A stretch of DNA of 64,000 nt from Siphonodentalium dalli. Taxonomy: Eukaryota > Mollusca > Scaphopoda > Gadilida > Siphonodentaliidae. The notes under the pieces were generated by a model that was not told the DNA's origin, did no database searches, and saw only the letters and a program-made list of their open reading frames with translations. How positions within the stretch are numbered: the stretch's first letter is position 1; every line of letters starts with the position of its first letter. This document shows positions 24,538-35,814 of this stretch, in pieces. The stretch is taken from contig CP136061.1 of the NCBI GenBank assembly GCA_032622095.1, forward strand, positions 258,138,077 to 258,202,076, given 5' to 3'. Made by a program: the position numbers and the translations under genes.

Positions 24538-25064
24538 GTCTCATATATATTTTGAAGACCTCTGTCTGTTTGTCTGTCTGTCTGTCATTAATACAAATCT
24601 ACGATTCTCGACCGATCGGGACGAAACTTGGTACGTGTGTGTAGTTTGACCAGGCGGTGGTCGTTGTCGTATTGGCGAGCCCGTGCGACGCCCGTGCAGC
24701 GCATGTGCAGACGAGATCTCGGAAACGGGTGGAGCTATCGACTTGAAATTTGCTATGTGAATGTATCTTGCCCCGGATACGAATTTTATTGGGTTGCCGA
24801 GCCCGTGCGACGCCAGCTTCGCGCATGCGCAGACGAGATCTCGGAAACGGATGGAGCTATCGACTTGAAATTTGGTATGTGAATGTATCTTGCCCCGGAT
24901 ACAATTTTATCGGGTCGCCGAGCCCGTGCGACGCCAGCTTCGCGCATGCGCAGACCAGATCTCGGTAACGGGTAGAGCTATCGACTTGAAATTTGGTTTT
25001 TGAATAGCCCGGACTTGAAATTTGGTTTTTGAATAGCCCGGACAACGTCGGGCTCATCGGCTAT
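24535..25064. repeat. Composite repeat with TCTG microsatellite, copy 2
   Basis: Adjacent second copy with the same start (ctagtctcatatatatttt), a (TCTG)n tract, the same body units and the same end word (gacaacgtcgggctcatcgg). It lacks the 310-bp interruption of copy 1. A 40-bp end segment (acttgaaatttggtttttga) is duplicated at about 24984-25035. Confidence 0.85.
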
Positions 25065-25098
25065 TATATGATTATGCTTTCAAGTTTGCACAAAATAT

Positions 25099-25926
25099 TA
25101 GGGGTGGGAGGTACTACCAGTGTCGCGATACGATACATATCGCGATATGCGGTCGCGATACAATACTTATCTAGATACGATACCCTAGTATTTCTGGATG
25201 CAGCCCTTCATATGGAATTCATAGTCATTATTTAATAGTTCATTAATTTGATTAATCCTTCAATACCAGCTACTGTTTTATATAAGGCCAAGGTCGTATG
25301 GGATTACACGACTTTCAAGTACAAAAACATATACCACGTTTGTTGTTTAATTCATTTAAATACAGTCCAGGGGGAGTAATTCAAAAATACCACGTCGGAA
25401 GTTCGGAACGCTGTCTGTATTGATGCGGTTTACTACGAGTCTTGCGATGAGACACGTTTATGTCAATTGGGTATCGGTGACTGTTAACGGGAATGATTTA
25501 ATTCTCAAATATGCAGTTCAACTCCAATGAACGACAAATGATTAGCATGATGTACATTTTGAGCCTTTTGGCGACATCATTTCTATGAACGAACTCTTCT
25601 GTGTGCCAACGGTGACAATGGTATATCAAACTTTACACAAAAACAACAATGCCCACGCGCATGACCGACGAACAGGTGGCTGACCTATTTAATCGGCGCT
25701 TTGAAGTAGAACGACTTGATCATGCTTCTTGCATGCCGTTGTATTTAATTCTTATTCTCCAGCGTTAATAATATAGCAATTTTAAAGAACGAATAATGGA
25801 CACCGGTAATAGATGAACAGAATTGTGTATCGCGATGCGCGATTTTTTGGCTATGGAACCGGTGCGTGTATCGTAGAACTCGTGATTCGCGATACACCTG
25901 TGCACCGGCGATATCTCGCACCCCTA
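25099..25926. mobile_element. hAT-type non-autonomous element with perfect 8-bp TSD
   Basis: The termini are taggggtgggaggta and its inverse partner tatctcgcacccctA, a short imperfect terminal inverted repeat of the hAT type. They are flanked by identical 8-bp target duplications CAAAATAT (25091-25098 and 25927-25934). Internal GATACGATA and cgcgatatgcgg words near the left end are mirrored by cgcgatgcgcg and gcgatatctcgc near the right end. The element is 828 bp with no transposase frame, so it is a deletion derivative or MITE that needs an autonomous partner. Confidence 0.92.
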
Positions 25927-26145
25927 CAAAATATTCAGTCCCACTCAAACTCACTGGCAAGCACCGTTCGGCAAACCTCTTCAGATTCCATACTATTTCA
26001 GAGTCAGCTCTAATACGACATACAATGATATACTATTAGCTAAGAATAACCCATACTAGTATATTCATTATATTAATAGCCATACAAGTAATTAGAAACT
26101 TGATTTTCCATGCGATTGTCTATATGGATTGATTTGCATTATATA

Positions 26146-26262
26146 CAGTTATGCCCAAAGTAATTGTCTCCTTAACCACAGCAGAATTATGGGTAACAGT
26201 AACTTTTCAGGATTTAGTCGGAAATATGGCTTGTTGTCATTCATCGGAAAGCTCTCGACAAC
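26146..26262 (+). mobile_element. One-armed copy of the mariner-like foldback MITE
   Basis: TA (26144-26145) followed by cagttatgcccaaag and then the left-arm sequence (ccacagcagaattatgggta, aggatttagtcggaaatatg, cggaaagctctcg). It stops at the point where the other copies turn back, so the second arm is missing. A 6-bp duplication (aacagt) interrupts the arm. Confidence 0.85.
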
Positions 26263-26322
26263 AGTTAACGGTACACGTAAGATGTTATTATTGCAATACA
26301 TTAATTATGATCTCTTTTGTAG

Positions 26323-26400
26323 GAGGAACAAACTGGCATGAGGGCATGTGTGAAGGGTCAAGACAGCAATCTCCAATCCAGCTACATGTTCATGTACAAG
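26323..26400 (+). CDS. Possible alpha-carbonic anhydrase exon (short)
   Basis: A pyrimidine-rich acceptor (atctcttttgtag) opens a frame reading NWHEGMCEGSRQQSPIQL. The pattern W-x4-C-x2-G-x2-QSPI-x-L is the conserved N-terminal signature of secreted and membrane alpha-carbonic anhydrases, zinc enzymes that interconvert carbon dioxide and bicarbonate. The cysteine would be the one that usually pairs in extracellular forms. The frame is phase 1 at the acceptor and could leave in phase 1 at caag then gtgctc, a weak donor. It stops 18 bases later if read through. The exons with the zinc histidines (HFHWG and ELHLVH regions) were not found downstream, so this is either the start of a gene with very long introns or an isolated relic. 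It is on the opposite strand to the TSP1 exons. Confidence 0.38.
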
Positions 26401-26858
26401 GTGCTCTACTTCAGTGATGAAACATATACTGGAGATCATCTGGTTGCTGAATATAGGGGAGGGTACCGTCCCTGAAGTCTCTAGATAGTTGTAAGTGGCC
26501 GTTCATTGAACAAATCATTCAAACAGTTTAGTGCTATTGTTTCGCAGCTTCTGTAATATCTTTCACAATACAAACCCACAATATGATCAATACAGTTCGC
26601 GATTCACTTTATTGCTTTTGATACAATTAAATATATATTTCTTAGAAGCATTGCAAGTTATCAACGTCAAAGATCAAACCATGATTTGACGCTTTACATG
26701 TACATGTGTTTCGATTGGTTGCCCACATGTAAATATAATTGTCAAATAACTATCTAAAATAGCCCTCTTATTTTTCCGATTGTTTGGTATAAACTCACAA
26801 ATCGTATTATTATGTTCGCTCATCGCCGCCGATGGGTAGTAGTACTGCGTGAATTTAA

Positions 26859-27101
26859 ATATGACTGGAGTTTCCTAAAATTTAGCGAAAAACACTGTGC
26901 CAATTCATTCTCTTAAATAAGCGAGTCTCCCATTGGGAGCCTCACATATGTAAGAGAATACACTGGCCTATCAATATTTACCTTGACCTTGCATTCTCTT
27001 AAATATGCATGGCTCCCTATGGTAAACTGGTATATATATAGGAGAATGCACTGGCATTGGATGTTTACTGCTGCACCAGCGATTCTCCTGTTATGAAAGG
27101 G
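26859..27101. mobile_element. TTAA-flanked MITE (piggyBac-like), copy 1
   Basis: The right end reads tatgaaaggg then TTAA (27102-27105). The left end is degenerate (ttaaatatgactggagtttc, TTAA at 26855-26858). The interior shares long segments with 42575-43017: gtctcccattgggagcctc versus gtctcccatcaggagcctt, and caatatttaccttgacctt. CCCTTT-type ends at TTAA fit the piggyBac group. It also serves as the unoccupied counterpart of the nested insertion in the second copy. Confidence 0.75.
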
Positions 27102-27303
27102 TTAATTAATTCTGATGCATATACTACTAGTAGTATTCCACATTTGCTTATATTAGTTCATCATTATTCTCACTTGACAAGTTGATATATTACTGTTTAT
27201 ATACCAATCTCTCATTTTCATATACAGTACTAGGGCACTATAAATTTGTCTGGATCGCAGCGCTTTTTCACAGACAGGATATCTGGGAAAGTTCTTGTTT
27301 CTG

Positions 27304-27507
27304 TTAAAAATAAGGTTTCCTTGGCTCTATCCAGATAGTTACAGGACCATCGTAACTTTTAACAAAGTTACGTATTGCAGCTAGAGAAATGCCGTTTTGG
27401 AAAAATTTGATCTCATTATCACATGGAGCAATTTCCCCATTTGCTGTATATACTCCATGAGTCCAATCGGCATTATAACTTATATATGCCAATTGGTGTA
27501 TATACAT
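27304..27507 (-). CDS. Unidentified 67-codon frame, possible exon or gene relic
   Basis: A minus-strand frame with unusually protein-like composition for this region: NADWTHGVYTANGEIAPC, then NEIKFFQNGISLAAIRNFV, then DGPVTIWIEPRKPYF before a TAA stop. It alternates polar and hydrophobic residues, has few low-complexity runs and contrasts with surrounding AT-driven frames. I do not recognise the family. It could be a terminal exon (possible weak acceptor tatataag just upstream) or a fragment of a captured gene. It has the same strand as the TSP1 exons but no TSP1 features. Confidence 0.3.
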   Translation of the reverse strand: MYIHQLAYISYNADWTHGVYTANGEIAPCDNEIKFFQNGISLAAIRNFVKSYDGPVTIWIEPRKPYF

Positions 27508-28784
27508 CTATCCACCTATATACTAATTAATAGAATCTACACATATCACCTCAGTTTTGAACGAAATTTCTGCAATAGGTTGTTTAGTTCTATATAGAGG
27601 TATATGCTTAGTGTGCACATATATAATCATACATGTAATTAGAGGCAAAGCACATTAGGAAAGGTGAAATTTTATGCGTCAAAGCCAATAATTTAATATA
27701 TGTATATGTTAGCTGACCTGAATATATGGTAAAATGTGGTTATATCTTAATTTACAGATTTAGAAGATGTACTTAACATCATCTTCAGATAGAGACAGCA
27801 GTTAAGGACAGACTGATAATTGATTGGCTTAAAACAGGTAGGACATATTTTTGTCCTCCGACATTCCATTGGAGGACTATATAGTAATGACCCTTGTCCT
27901 TGTGTCTAGCCCTCCGTGTGTCCATCCAGAACTTTGTCCGAGCCTGTATTCCATCATTTTCCAGTCAATTTTAAAAAAACTTCACCGATGTCAACCAGAA
28001 TGAGAACCTGCTCACCTGCGACTTTTGAGTAATTTTGGCAGAGTTATTGCAATTTTTGACTTATTTTTTTATGTTTTTTTATTTTCGAGTTTATATATTG
28101 GCCCTTTCTCGACACTTTTACACATTTAAAGACAGAATGTAGTATTGGCATTTGAAACCCATAAATCCTTCAAACCATTAGGGGACATTTTGGTCAGCGA
28201 CCTTTTATTAGTCGAGTTTTTCAAAAACTCGACTTATGGTTTGACGAGGGACGGTTGGCGGGCGGCGGGCGGACGGACCTAAAGAATGCCTTATAACTTT
28301 GACATTTGTTAATGGATTCAAAAAAAATTTGGTATGTGGGTTGCTCCCAACGACTATTTACTGCCTGTAGAAAATGGGTCACGTCCGAACTTTTTGACAA
28401 GAATTATCCATCTTTGATGACTTTTTTTTTAGTTTTTCACCGTTAGCGCGATAACTCACGCAAATATTAACCAATATGAGACTCTTGCAAAAATATATCA
28501 GACGAGTTCGAAAACCAGGTTTGTCCGAATTTTTTTTCCGGAGTTATGGGTCTTAGTTTGTCTATTTTTAGCATTTTTTACACCGTTAGCACGATAACTG
28601 AATAAAATATTAACTGATTCAAACCATATTTGATATATGAGTCTCTTGCAACAATATCTTGGACGAGTTCGAAAACCAGGTTTGTCCGACATTTTGGGCC
28701 TTGTGTGGGCCTTATCGTCAAGTTATTGGCAGAAGTTTTTTTCAACTGCCAATAAACTTGACATGTTATTTTTTTCTTGACACA
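27508..28784. repeat. Degenerate dispersed repeats, no gene
   Basis: From about 27840 the sequence resembles the GTCCGTCCGT-type dispersed repeats. A hairpin gtcgagtttttcaaaaactc (28217-28240) starts a segment with two similar units of about 130 bp (ggacgagttcgaaaaccagg and agacgagttcgaaaaccagg near 28500 and 28663). A second hairpin, gtcaagttattggcag with its inverse, closes it at 28714-28762. A word near 28157 (aacccataaatccttcaaac) recurs at 29463 beyond the piggyBac-like MITE. Confidence 0.6.
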
Positions 28785-28788
28785 TTAA

Positions 28789-29431
28789 CCCTTTGAATCC
28801 GTAACACCGATATTTCAGTGCAAATGAACTATGACTACATCCAGTAACACCGACAGTTCAGTGCAGCGATGACATGAGTTGATAGCAAATTTAAATATAG
28901 TATAACCCGCATCAGACCCACTGATTTATATTTAAATGGCACCCAGATATGTCGGCGTTGCCCAAGGTGTGTATGGACTGGTTGATTGCTATTATTGGGT
29001 AGAATATATGCGCATGCATATATCATATAATCTACAAAGAACACACAATATTTTAAGCGAACTGTGATGCTAAATTTATGGCATATAGTGTCATGTTCGA
29101 CATGTTTGTAGAACAGACATAATTTAAACAAATATTTTCAGATTAAAGTACTAGTACCCTCACATTTATTAATCAGTGTTATTCCACATATGGGGAAGGG
29201 TCTATCATATATCAATTTGATTTATTTGCACATACACACAATAGCGCAATGAGAAATAAATGGTTTATAGCATACTGATGCATGACAAACCAACTGAAAT
29301 ATAATTTAATGGGCCCAAAAACAGGTCGGCGGCAGCCAGGCGTGTATATGGAATTACCCACTAGTATCAGGTACTAGTAGGGCTATATGCGCATGTTCGA
29401 GCATAGGCTATTTTTTACAGGGTTCAAAGGG
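28789..29431. mobile_element. piggyBac-like MITE with TTAA target duplication
   Basis: TTAA (28785-28788), then ccctttgaatccgtaa. The other end is ttacagggttcaaaggg, then TTAA (29432-29435). The terminal inverted repeat CCCTTTGAA with TTAA on both sides is the piggyBac arrangement. Inside, gtaacaccgatatttcagtg is repeated once after 45 bp, and a second pair of related passages (gtcggcgttgcccaagg and gtcggcggcagccaggc) is present in direct orientation. The element is 643 bp with no transposase frame. Confidence 0.9.
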
Positions 29432-29435
29432 TTAA

Positions 29436-30336
29436 AGACAGTTTGTACTATAGTGATCTGGAACCCATAAATCCTTCAAACCGTTGGGGGACATTTTATT
29501 TTTAATTAGTTACACAGTTGGTTTTATCAATAAAAAGCTGATTTGACAAAAGATAGGTCAACATCTTTCATAACAAAATCATTGTCCCATAGAGGTTTAC
29601 ATGCATAAACGTAAATATACAGCAATTGGGGTAAGTGCTGGACCTGCTAACATGCCACAGCATTAAATTTGCCATTAAATTTTTTTCCTAATTTCGGGGT
29701 CTGAATCTGATAAATTAATAAGAGTACAGAGCGGAATAATAGTACCGGTACAGGGTGGCAACATGGAACTTGGAAGCAAGTCAGTCTGAAACTCTATACC
29801 ATATATCGTTTATTTTTGCGAAATATTTGTTTATTTTTGTGAAATACAGAAGATTTTAAAACCTTTAATAATCCAAATGACCTTATTTTCTTTTGTGACC
29901 CATAATTATTTTTCTCGGTTGACAAAAAAATAAATAATGGAAAGCACCGATATGCAATGCCCGCGGATCGTGTACTGTTAACACTGAGTATGTTTCTTGC
30001 AATAATGCTATGATGGGAGTGATTTTTTCTCTTGACGACTACTGCTTGCATACTTATTGTCCGAGTATGAATACAGCTGTGGATCCCCTGTGTGTCCACC
30101 CGACCATCCGCTATGCGCAGAGATTGGGGTCAAACTAAACATGACATGTCAAAATACTATTGAAATTCCATTCTATGGCACCAAACCCCATACATGATTA
30201 TTGGGCTGTACGGCATTTTGATTAATCGTCAACACTGTCTTACACCGGCCAAATTATTTTCTTCTCTGTATATCGGCAGTTCAATTGCGACAGGTCATGT
30301 ATTTTTGACCGATAACCAATCAAACATTCTCACACA
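29436..30336. other. No recognised gene
   Basis: After the MITE, a copy of the word seen at 28157 (aacccataaatccttcaaac) continues the flanking repeat. The rest is AT-rich with a possible minus-strand frame at 29794-30099 (101 codons) that I cannot assign. It has no splice support and reads like AT-rich chance sequence. Confidence 0.4.
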
Positions 30337-31164
30337 CAGAGGTGGACTGGCCGATCGGGAGACCGGGAAAATTCCTGATTGGCCGGAGGCTGTGGGGGAG
30401 GGGGGTATATGTGGTTGGGCCGCAAATGAAACCGACGTGGGCCGTCACATGTGTTGTTTAACCAGCCAAATTGGCTAATCGTAATTTTTGTCATTAAATG
30501 AACTTGTCAGCATCATATAACACCACGTAAAGACCCCGTTAATCTCGAGATTTTAACGGTAACATGCAGCTGTAAATTCCAAAATATTTCTCACGCACCC
30601 CTCCCGGACCCTCCCCCCAATTGAAATTTCCAACACAATAGGAACGCTTCAGTTGAGGCCAGTCTAGATGCTAGGATTAGCGATTTTCTTGTATAGTTTT
30701 CAAAATTTTCTCACCCCGGGCCGTACAACCATGGACAGCCCAGTGTGTCCTGGTCTCTTGTCCGTAGCCGTGTGCATTTGTCTGGAGTTGGACCGCCAGA
30801 TGTTAGAATTTATGCAATTTTTCAGGTAAAAATATCTTAATGGTCTCATACCGGGAATATATAGAACCATGGTTTTTGAATATATAGGATATTACGCCAG
30901 AGCACTGAGGTGCAAGGGGGTGGGTGCAAATGGAATTATGCAAAAACATGTATTTGGTCTGATTCTGATTCAAGGGGGGGGGCAGGTGGAATTTCCCAAG
31001 GTGGACACCCCCCCCCCCGAACAGATTCTGATTCAGGGGGGGGGGGTGCAGTTGGAATTTCCCAAGGTGGACACCCCCTGAAAAGATTCCGATTTAAGGA
31101 GGGTACGGATGGGCCGGTATTATATTCATTTCCCGGGCCAGTTTTTAGGCCCAGTCCGCCTCTG
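30337..31164. mobile_element. hAT-type non-autonomous element with perfect 8-bp TSD
   Basis: Left end cagaggtggactggcc and right end ggcccagtccgcctctg are inverse partners. Identical 8-bp target duplications CTCACACA lie at 30329-30336 and 31165-31172. The 828-bp interior has long G and C runs and, at 30961-31100, three tandem units of about 62 bp (gattctgattca, G run, tggaatttcccaaggtggac). No transposase frame. By coincidence it is the same length as the unrelated hAT MITE at 25099. Confidence 0.93.
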
Positions 31165-31624
31165 CTCACACAAATACTTTATCTATGTTTGAACACAATG
31201 GATATGTTGTGAACTTGTGATATTGTGCCAATCGTATCATATCTACCAAATATTGCACTGGATATTTAGTCCTAACATTGGGCTGGATTAATGATGTGAT
31301 GTGCTCACTGAGATCTTTATTTATCCTGGCACTCCATGTTTACTTTTATGGCATGGTCCATACATGTGGGTGGCAGGATGATTCAAATTTTACTTCATGT
31401 AGGCTATGGTATTTACAATTAGGTGCTGTGCATATATTATCTTGCGTCTAGCGCATGTGTGGGGCATTCTACCGTTAGTACCTGGTGTGGGAGGGGTCTT
31501 TTATGGGATTAGCAGCTGTTGTTTGTAAATTATGTATATAAATGCACGAGTCTGAGTCTTACTTTTAAATTGAACATGACTTTAAAATTACATATATATC
31601 ATTGAACTGTCGTCCAACATACAG

Positions 31625-31888
31625 GTAACTTTATATGACAGACAGACCAAGACTGCCCAGTCTTTTCAATTCCTACCCAATTCCAACGACGACATGAAAA
31701 TGAAAGCGAAAGTACGATGTGCGCACAGTACTGGATTCAATGGAATGTTCCATCACAATATAACAGTCAGGGACATTCTGATAAACACAGTTACGGTTTC
31801 CTGTTCGTTCTACGACAATAATAAAAAGCCTGACATTTTATGTCTTAATATGGTTTATCTAACAACCTATCTGTGGTTGTCATTGTAA
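31625..31888 (+). CDS. Possible exon, unidentified
   Basis: After an acceptor-like catacag, an open frame of about 87 codons runs to a TAA. It contains DRQTKTAQSFQFLPNSN, then KVRCAHSTGFNGMFHHNITV and SCSFYDNNKKPD. Two cysteines and an NIT glycosylation sequon give it a secreted-protein look. The pyrimidine tract before the acceptor is weak, and donor candidates before the stop (gtaaaa) are poor. Joining through that donor to the exon at 32678 keeps the frame, but this happens by chance one time in three. I do not recognise a domain. Confidence 0.25.
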   Translation, partial: VTLYDRQTKTAQSFQFLPNSNDDMKMKAKVRCAHSTGFNGMFHHNITVRDILINTVTVSCSFYDNNKKPDILCLNMVYLTTYLWLSL

Positions 31889-32677
31889 AACACACAAGTT
31901 ATCTGAATATACGCGATTTTAGAAAAAGAACTATGTTTTTGCACAAACAGTACTGTGCACGATATACCATGATATCGCGGTGATAATTTCAAACTATCGC
32001 GATATTTTAAATTGGAAATACTGTTCAGCCGTGACATTATATAAAATGTTACACCTCTGCCTGTATCACATAAAACCTCATACACATGCTCAGTTGTGAT
32101 ATCATCGGCCGCAAAATAGACTGCGCATGCTCCAGAAGTTAGGAGCTTGTTGCATCCAACTATTTGGAAGTCTCTCCATAGTATTTATGACCATTAAGGG
32201 CTCGATTTAACTGGAATCGCATTACAATATGCGATGCTATTTCCAATTTCTGCTAACCAATTTACAATGAAAAGTCATGTATTGGCAGGGAAAGCTTTTG
32301 AAAATCTACCCAGTGCTACAAAATGCTAAAAAAATTTAAAACATTAACTCGACCCCTGCCGATACTTTGTCAGGATCGCACACGAAAATAACTTTAATGT
32401 TGTTTACCCCAATATTATATCATATGAGTGATGATACTTACCTGTAACTATAGGCTGTCAACATGCATAAATATAATGAAAAATTTCATAAATTTATAAT
32501 GACAAACAGCTGTGAAAAATAGCATAATTCCAAAATGTTGAAATGGGCAGATCCTTGATGTGATCATGTCTAAGAAAATACTTTGATAATCCTGTGTTGG
32601 ATTTACCTGATAAATAATGTACTATGTTCTAAATTTAACTTTTTATTAAAAATAAAATTTTATGCATTTCTTTTCAG

Positions 32678-32783
32678 AGTTGGCATTGGAACTTTTAGTA
32701 CCAGAATGTGTGTAGGATACAGAGGACATAAATATTGTACCATTGTCTACAAGTGTGACTCGTCCTGTGGGACTTTCATTTAA
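32678..32783 (+). CDS. Possible terminal exon of a Cys-rich peptide, unidentified
   Basis: A good acceptor (atgcatttcttttcag) is followed by a frame with four cysteines (RMCVGYRGHKYC, then YKCDSSCGTFI) ending in TAA at 32781. Cysteine density is far above background. A second frame through the same exon is also fairly open, which lowers confidence. A possible partner exon is at 31625-31888 on the same strand. The family is not recognised. Confidence 0.25.
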
Positions 32784-33420
32784 GCTGTCAGTGAAGTGGG
32801 CACAGCTAGCTCGGGAAGACAGGAATAGACACTGCTAATGGAAGAATGGCTATTATGCGTTGGATATACACTGCTTTGGAAGAATAGCTATGATGACTCA
32901 TCATGAATCATCTTATGCCATCAACATAATTTTTCAATTTATCTATGAGCGTATCACTGTATCAGTAAATAATAACATACACAATCATACGTCTTGATGA
33001 CAATATACTATTTATGCGCTGATTATGTTTGGCATATGAGCGGAACTGTATATATTTTGGTGTTCCTTCTGTTGATGGCGATTTGAATAAATATAAATAT
33101 TTCTGCAACGAACGCCGCCAATGCATTTAAGGAACAGAAACACATAATATAATTGTCAACTACTTTGTCAAATGTTTCTAGCATTGAGTAGTTTTTTTTC
33201 TCACTGCGATTCCGCCGGAATTTTCGTTCTGCGCTTTCTCAAATTCTGTGACGTCATGCCGGAAGTTAGACTCGCCCATTGTTTTTCAAGTATCACTACA
33301 CGAGTTGACTCATCCACTGCAACAATATAGTACAATGATTGATCAGATCATGCCCTAGCCTCTTAACCAATCAAATGCATACATTTTTAATTCAATCAAA
33401 TCGAGAGTAGTTGTAATTAT

Positions 33421-33560
33421 TTAAGAAATGACTTGAATGTCGATTGGGTCATTGGGTTTTTGATCGCTAGATAATTAAACAAAGAGATTCACACAAACTT
33501 TTTTAATTAGTCTGCCAGTCAAAACAAATGAGCCCAATCGATATTCAAGTCATTCCTTAT
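33421..33560. repeat. Short inverted repeat (MITE-like), arms about 32 bp
   Basis: Left arm aagaaatgacttgaatgtcg continues attgggtcatt. The right arm ends gattgggct-type sequence in inverse, finishing aagtcattcctta. Arms match at most positions around an approximately 75-bp centre. Short, hairpin-forming and probably a small MITE; flanking duplication is unclear. Confidence 0.75.
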
Positions 33561-35160
33561 AATCATATACCATTCCATTGTAATAAAACATTATATAACA
33601 AACATCTTTTCAAAACTACCAAAACAATTGTAAGTAACATATTGTTCAAATTCCAATTGTCTCCCAATGACAAAAAGCAGCGAGCAAGGGCAAATGATTG
33701 ACTGGAAATGATGTAGGTGGTTCATAGCTTTTTATGAAGTGTCAACTTCAGTTATTAGTTTATGAACCTTGGAAACGTTCGTGTAAACCGTATGACAAAA
33801 TAAACTGATTCAGACATGCAGGTTCACATTGTGTGAAAATAAAGGGAGTGTGATTTTATAAACATACATAATTATTGATATTTTATACAGCCCTATAATT
33901 GGGTAAATCATTCAGCAAACTTGACCATGGCAAAGGGTTGCCGAAGCCAAAAATCTGAATTAAGCTCTTTTCACATTGCGAAATCAAATGGCCTGATCTG
34001 CACCTAAAAATTTTGCGTGCCGGAACTGCTACTTTGCGTGCTAAATATAGAATTTAGTTGTTGACGACATCATTTTTCAAGTACCAATGATTTTAAATGT
34101 TCAGGCTTATAAACTGTGTTAATATATAGCATTAATCAAGAGTAGGGGGTTCCCAATTTCAATATGTATCCAATAATTGTTTTGTATAACACAATATATA
34201 TCTTGGGGTGGGTCCTGCTTCTTGCGAGGAAAAAAATTAACTGAAATAGATAAAAGATTTTCCACCAGTGTGTATATTGAAAGATAAACATATTTCCTGT
34301 ATTATTGTAAATATGATGTTCATCATTGTATCGATGGGACCTTGAATTACATAACGATATAACGTAAAACTAAGTAATTGAACATAACATGCTAATTGTT
34401 ACAAAATAAGCATTCATCTTTGATGTGATACCATTTTATTTCGGGATTACTGTTTCTGCCACATAGGCTTGTAATGTGCTCCACCCCCTCTGGTGCATCA
34501 CTGCTCTTATAGACCATCCCTAGAATTTAGGATGACAACATTACAGAACTTTATGACTGATTTTATTCATGACTGCATGAATTTTATGGATAGATTTAGC
34601 ATCGTCCATATGAAAATATAATTTATATTACTTTGGCCATTTCTCAGCAAATTTATATTGGTTTTGACTTGTAGGTATAGTTTATATCTCATATTGCATG
34701 TCAAGTGTAAGTTTCCTTTGACGTATGCAAGTAGGGAAATTGTTTTGGATAATGCTGGTTTATGTTAAAGTCCTGTGTATATGTCATTCTATATCAGGGT
34801 TTAGCATCGTTGTCCACTCACATAAACTCCTGAATATAAACTGTAATTATTAAAATGTCACAATTGTGTCTGTAAACCGGTTTATTCTCAAGAAAATATC
34901 TTTGTTCTGAACTTCACAAGAGATGTCACATAGGCTTGTAATGTAATGTGAAAATATATTTTATCACAATGTTTACATATATAAGAACTCAATTAACCTC
35001 TCAAAGTGACAGTATGATTCAAATGTAAGCAAACCGAGCAAAAGTTATGTAAAAAATTATCTGGGAACTGAAATAGGAATATCCCTAAGCCTACGCTGCA
35101 ATCGATACAATCTGGTTCCACTTTCAATGTCCGGTTCAATGTTTTGTAACCAAACAAAAT
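33561..35160. other. No recognised gene
   Basis: AT-rich DNA without convincing exons. A short phrase (cacataggcttgtaatgt) occurs twice, near 34460 and 34928. No element ends found. Confidence 0.4.
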
Positions 35161-35164
35161 TTAA

Positions 35165-35488
35165 AGACGTATTATGGACTTGTTTGGTGCGTGAAATTGA
35201 TAAGCTAGTACTCAAGTGCTATCCAAACCTGGGAATGTAGCATTCTCGCTGAACATTTCATAGAAATTGAATGTACCACTCCATAGCAAACATTGTCTGA
35301 ACTACGCTCATTTGTAAATATTTACATCTCAATCTGGATTTCGCCATCGAGAGTCATTGCATTTAATTAATATATAAGAATGACTGTTTGTGTTGTCAAT
35401 TTGGATTTATATTCATAAAAAATAACTACTTTGAGCAAGATTATTCTCAATTTCTTTTGATCACCCTACCAGAGTGTTTCACATCACT
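35165..35488 (+). repeat. TTAA-bounded 324-bp unit, forward copy
   Basis: Bounded by TTAA (35161-35164 and 35489-35492). It reads agacgtattatggacttg at the left and gtgtttcacatcact at the right. The same unit occurs inverted at 36527-37579 and as a tandem array at 59.6-62.0 kb. Conserved inner words include ttgtaaatatttacatctc and gccatcgagagtcattgc. Terminal inverted repeats are weak, so classification as a transposon is tentative. Confidence 0.8.
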
Positions 35489-35814
35489 TTAAGTGATAAA
35501 TGAGTTGGTGTTCTATTGATTACTAGTTATAAGAGTGTTGGTATCTATACATGTATCATAGTTATATATTTGTTGAGTTACGTGCACGCTATCAAAAATG
35601 CCCTGCATACGGTACACAATCAGCACACACTTACCGAGTTATTTATTGTGAATCCTTCATGTTTATGGGATTCATATTTAGATTTAAATGATATTTCTAT
35701 GAATTAAACACATGACATGAGCTATTAAATCATATATCATTGAATGCGAGACAATAATTTTTCACTGTATCCTGAATTTCTGATGCACCCAGTAAAACTG
35801 CAAAAGCTTAATTA

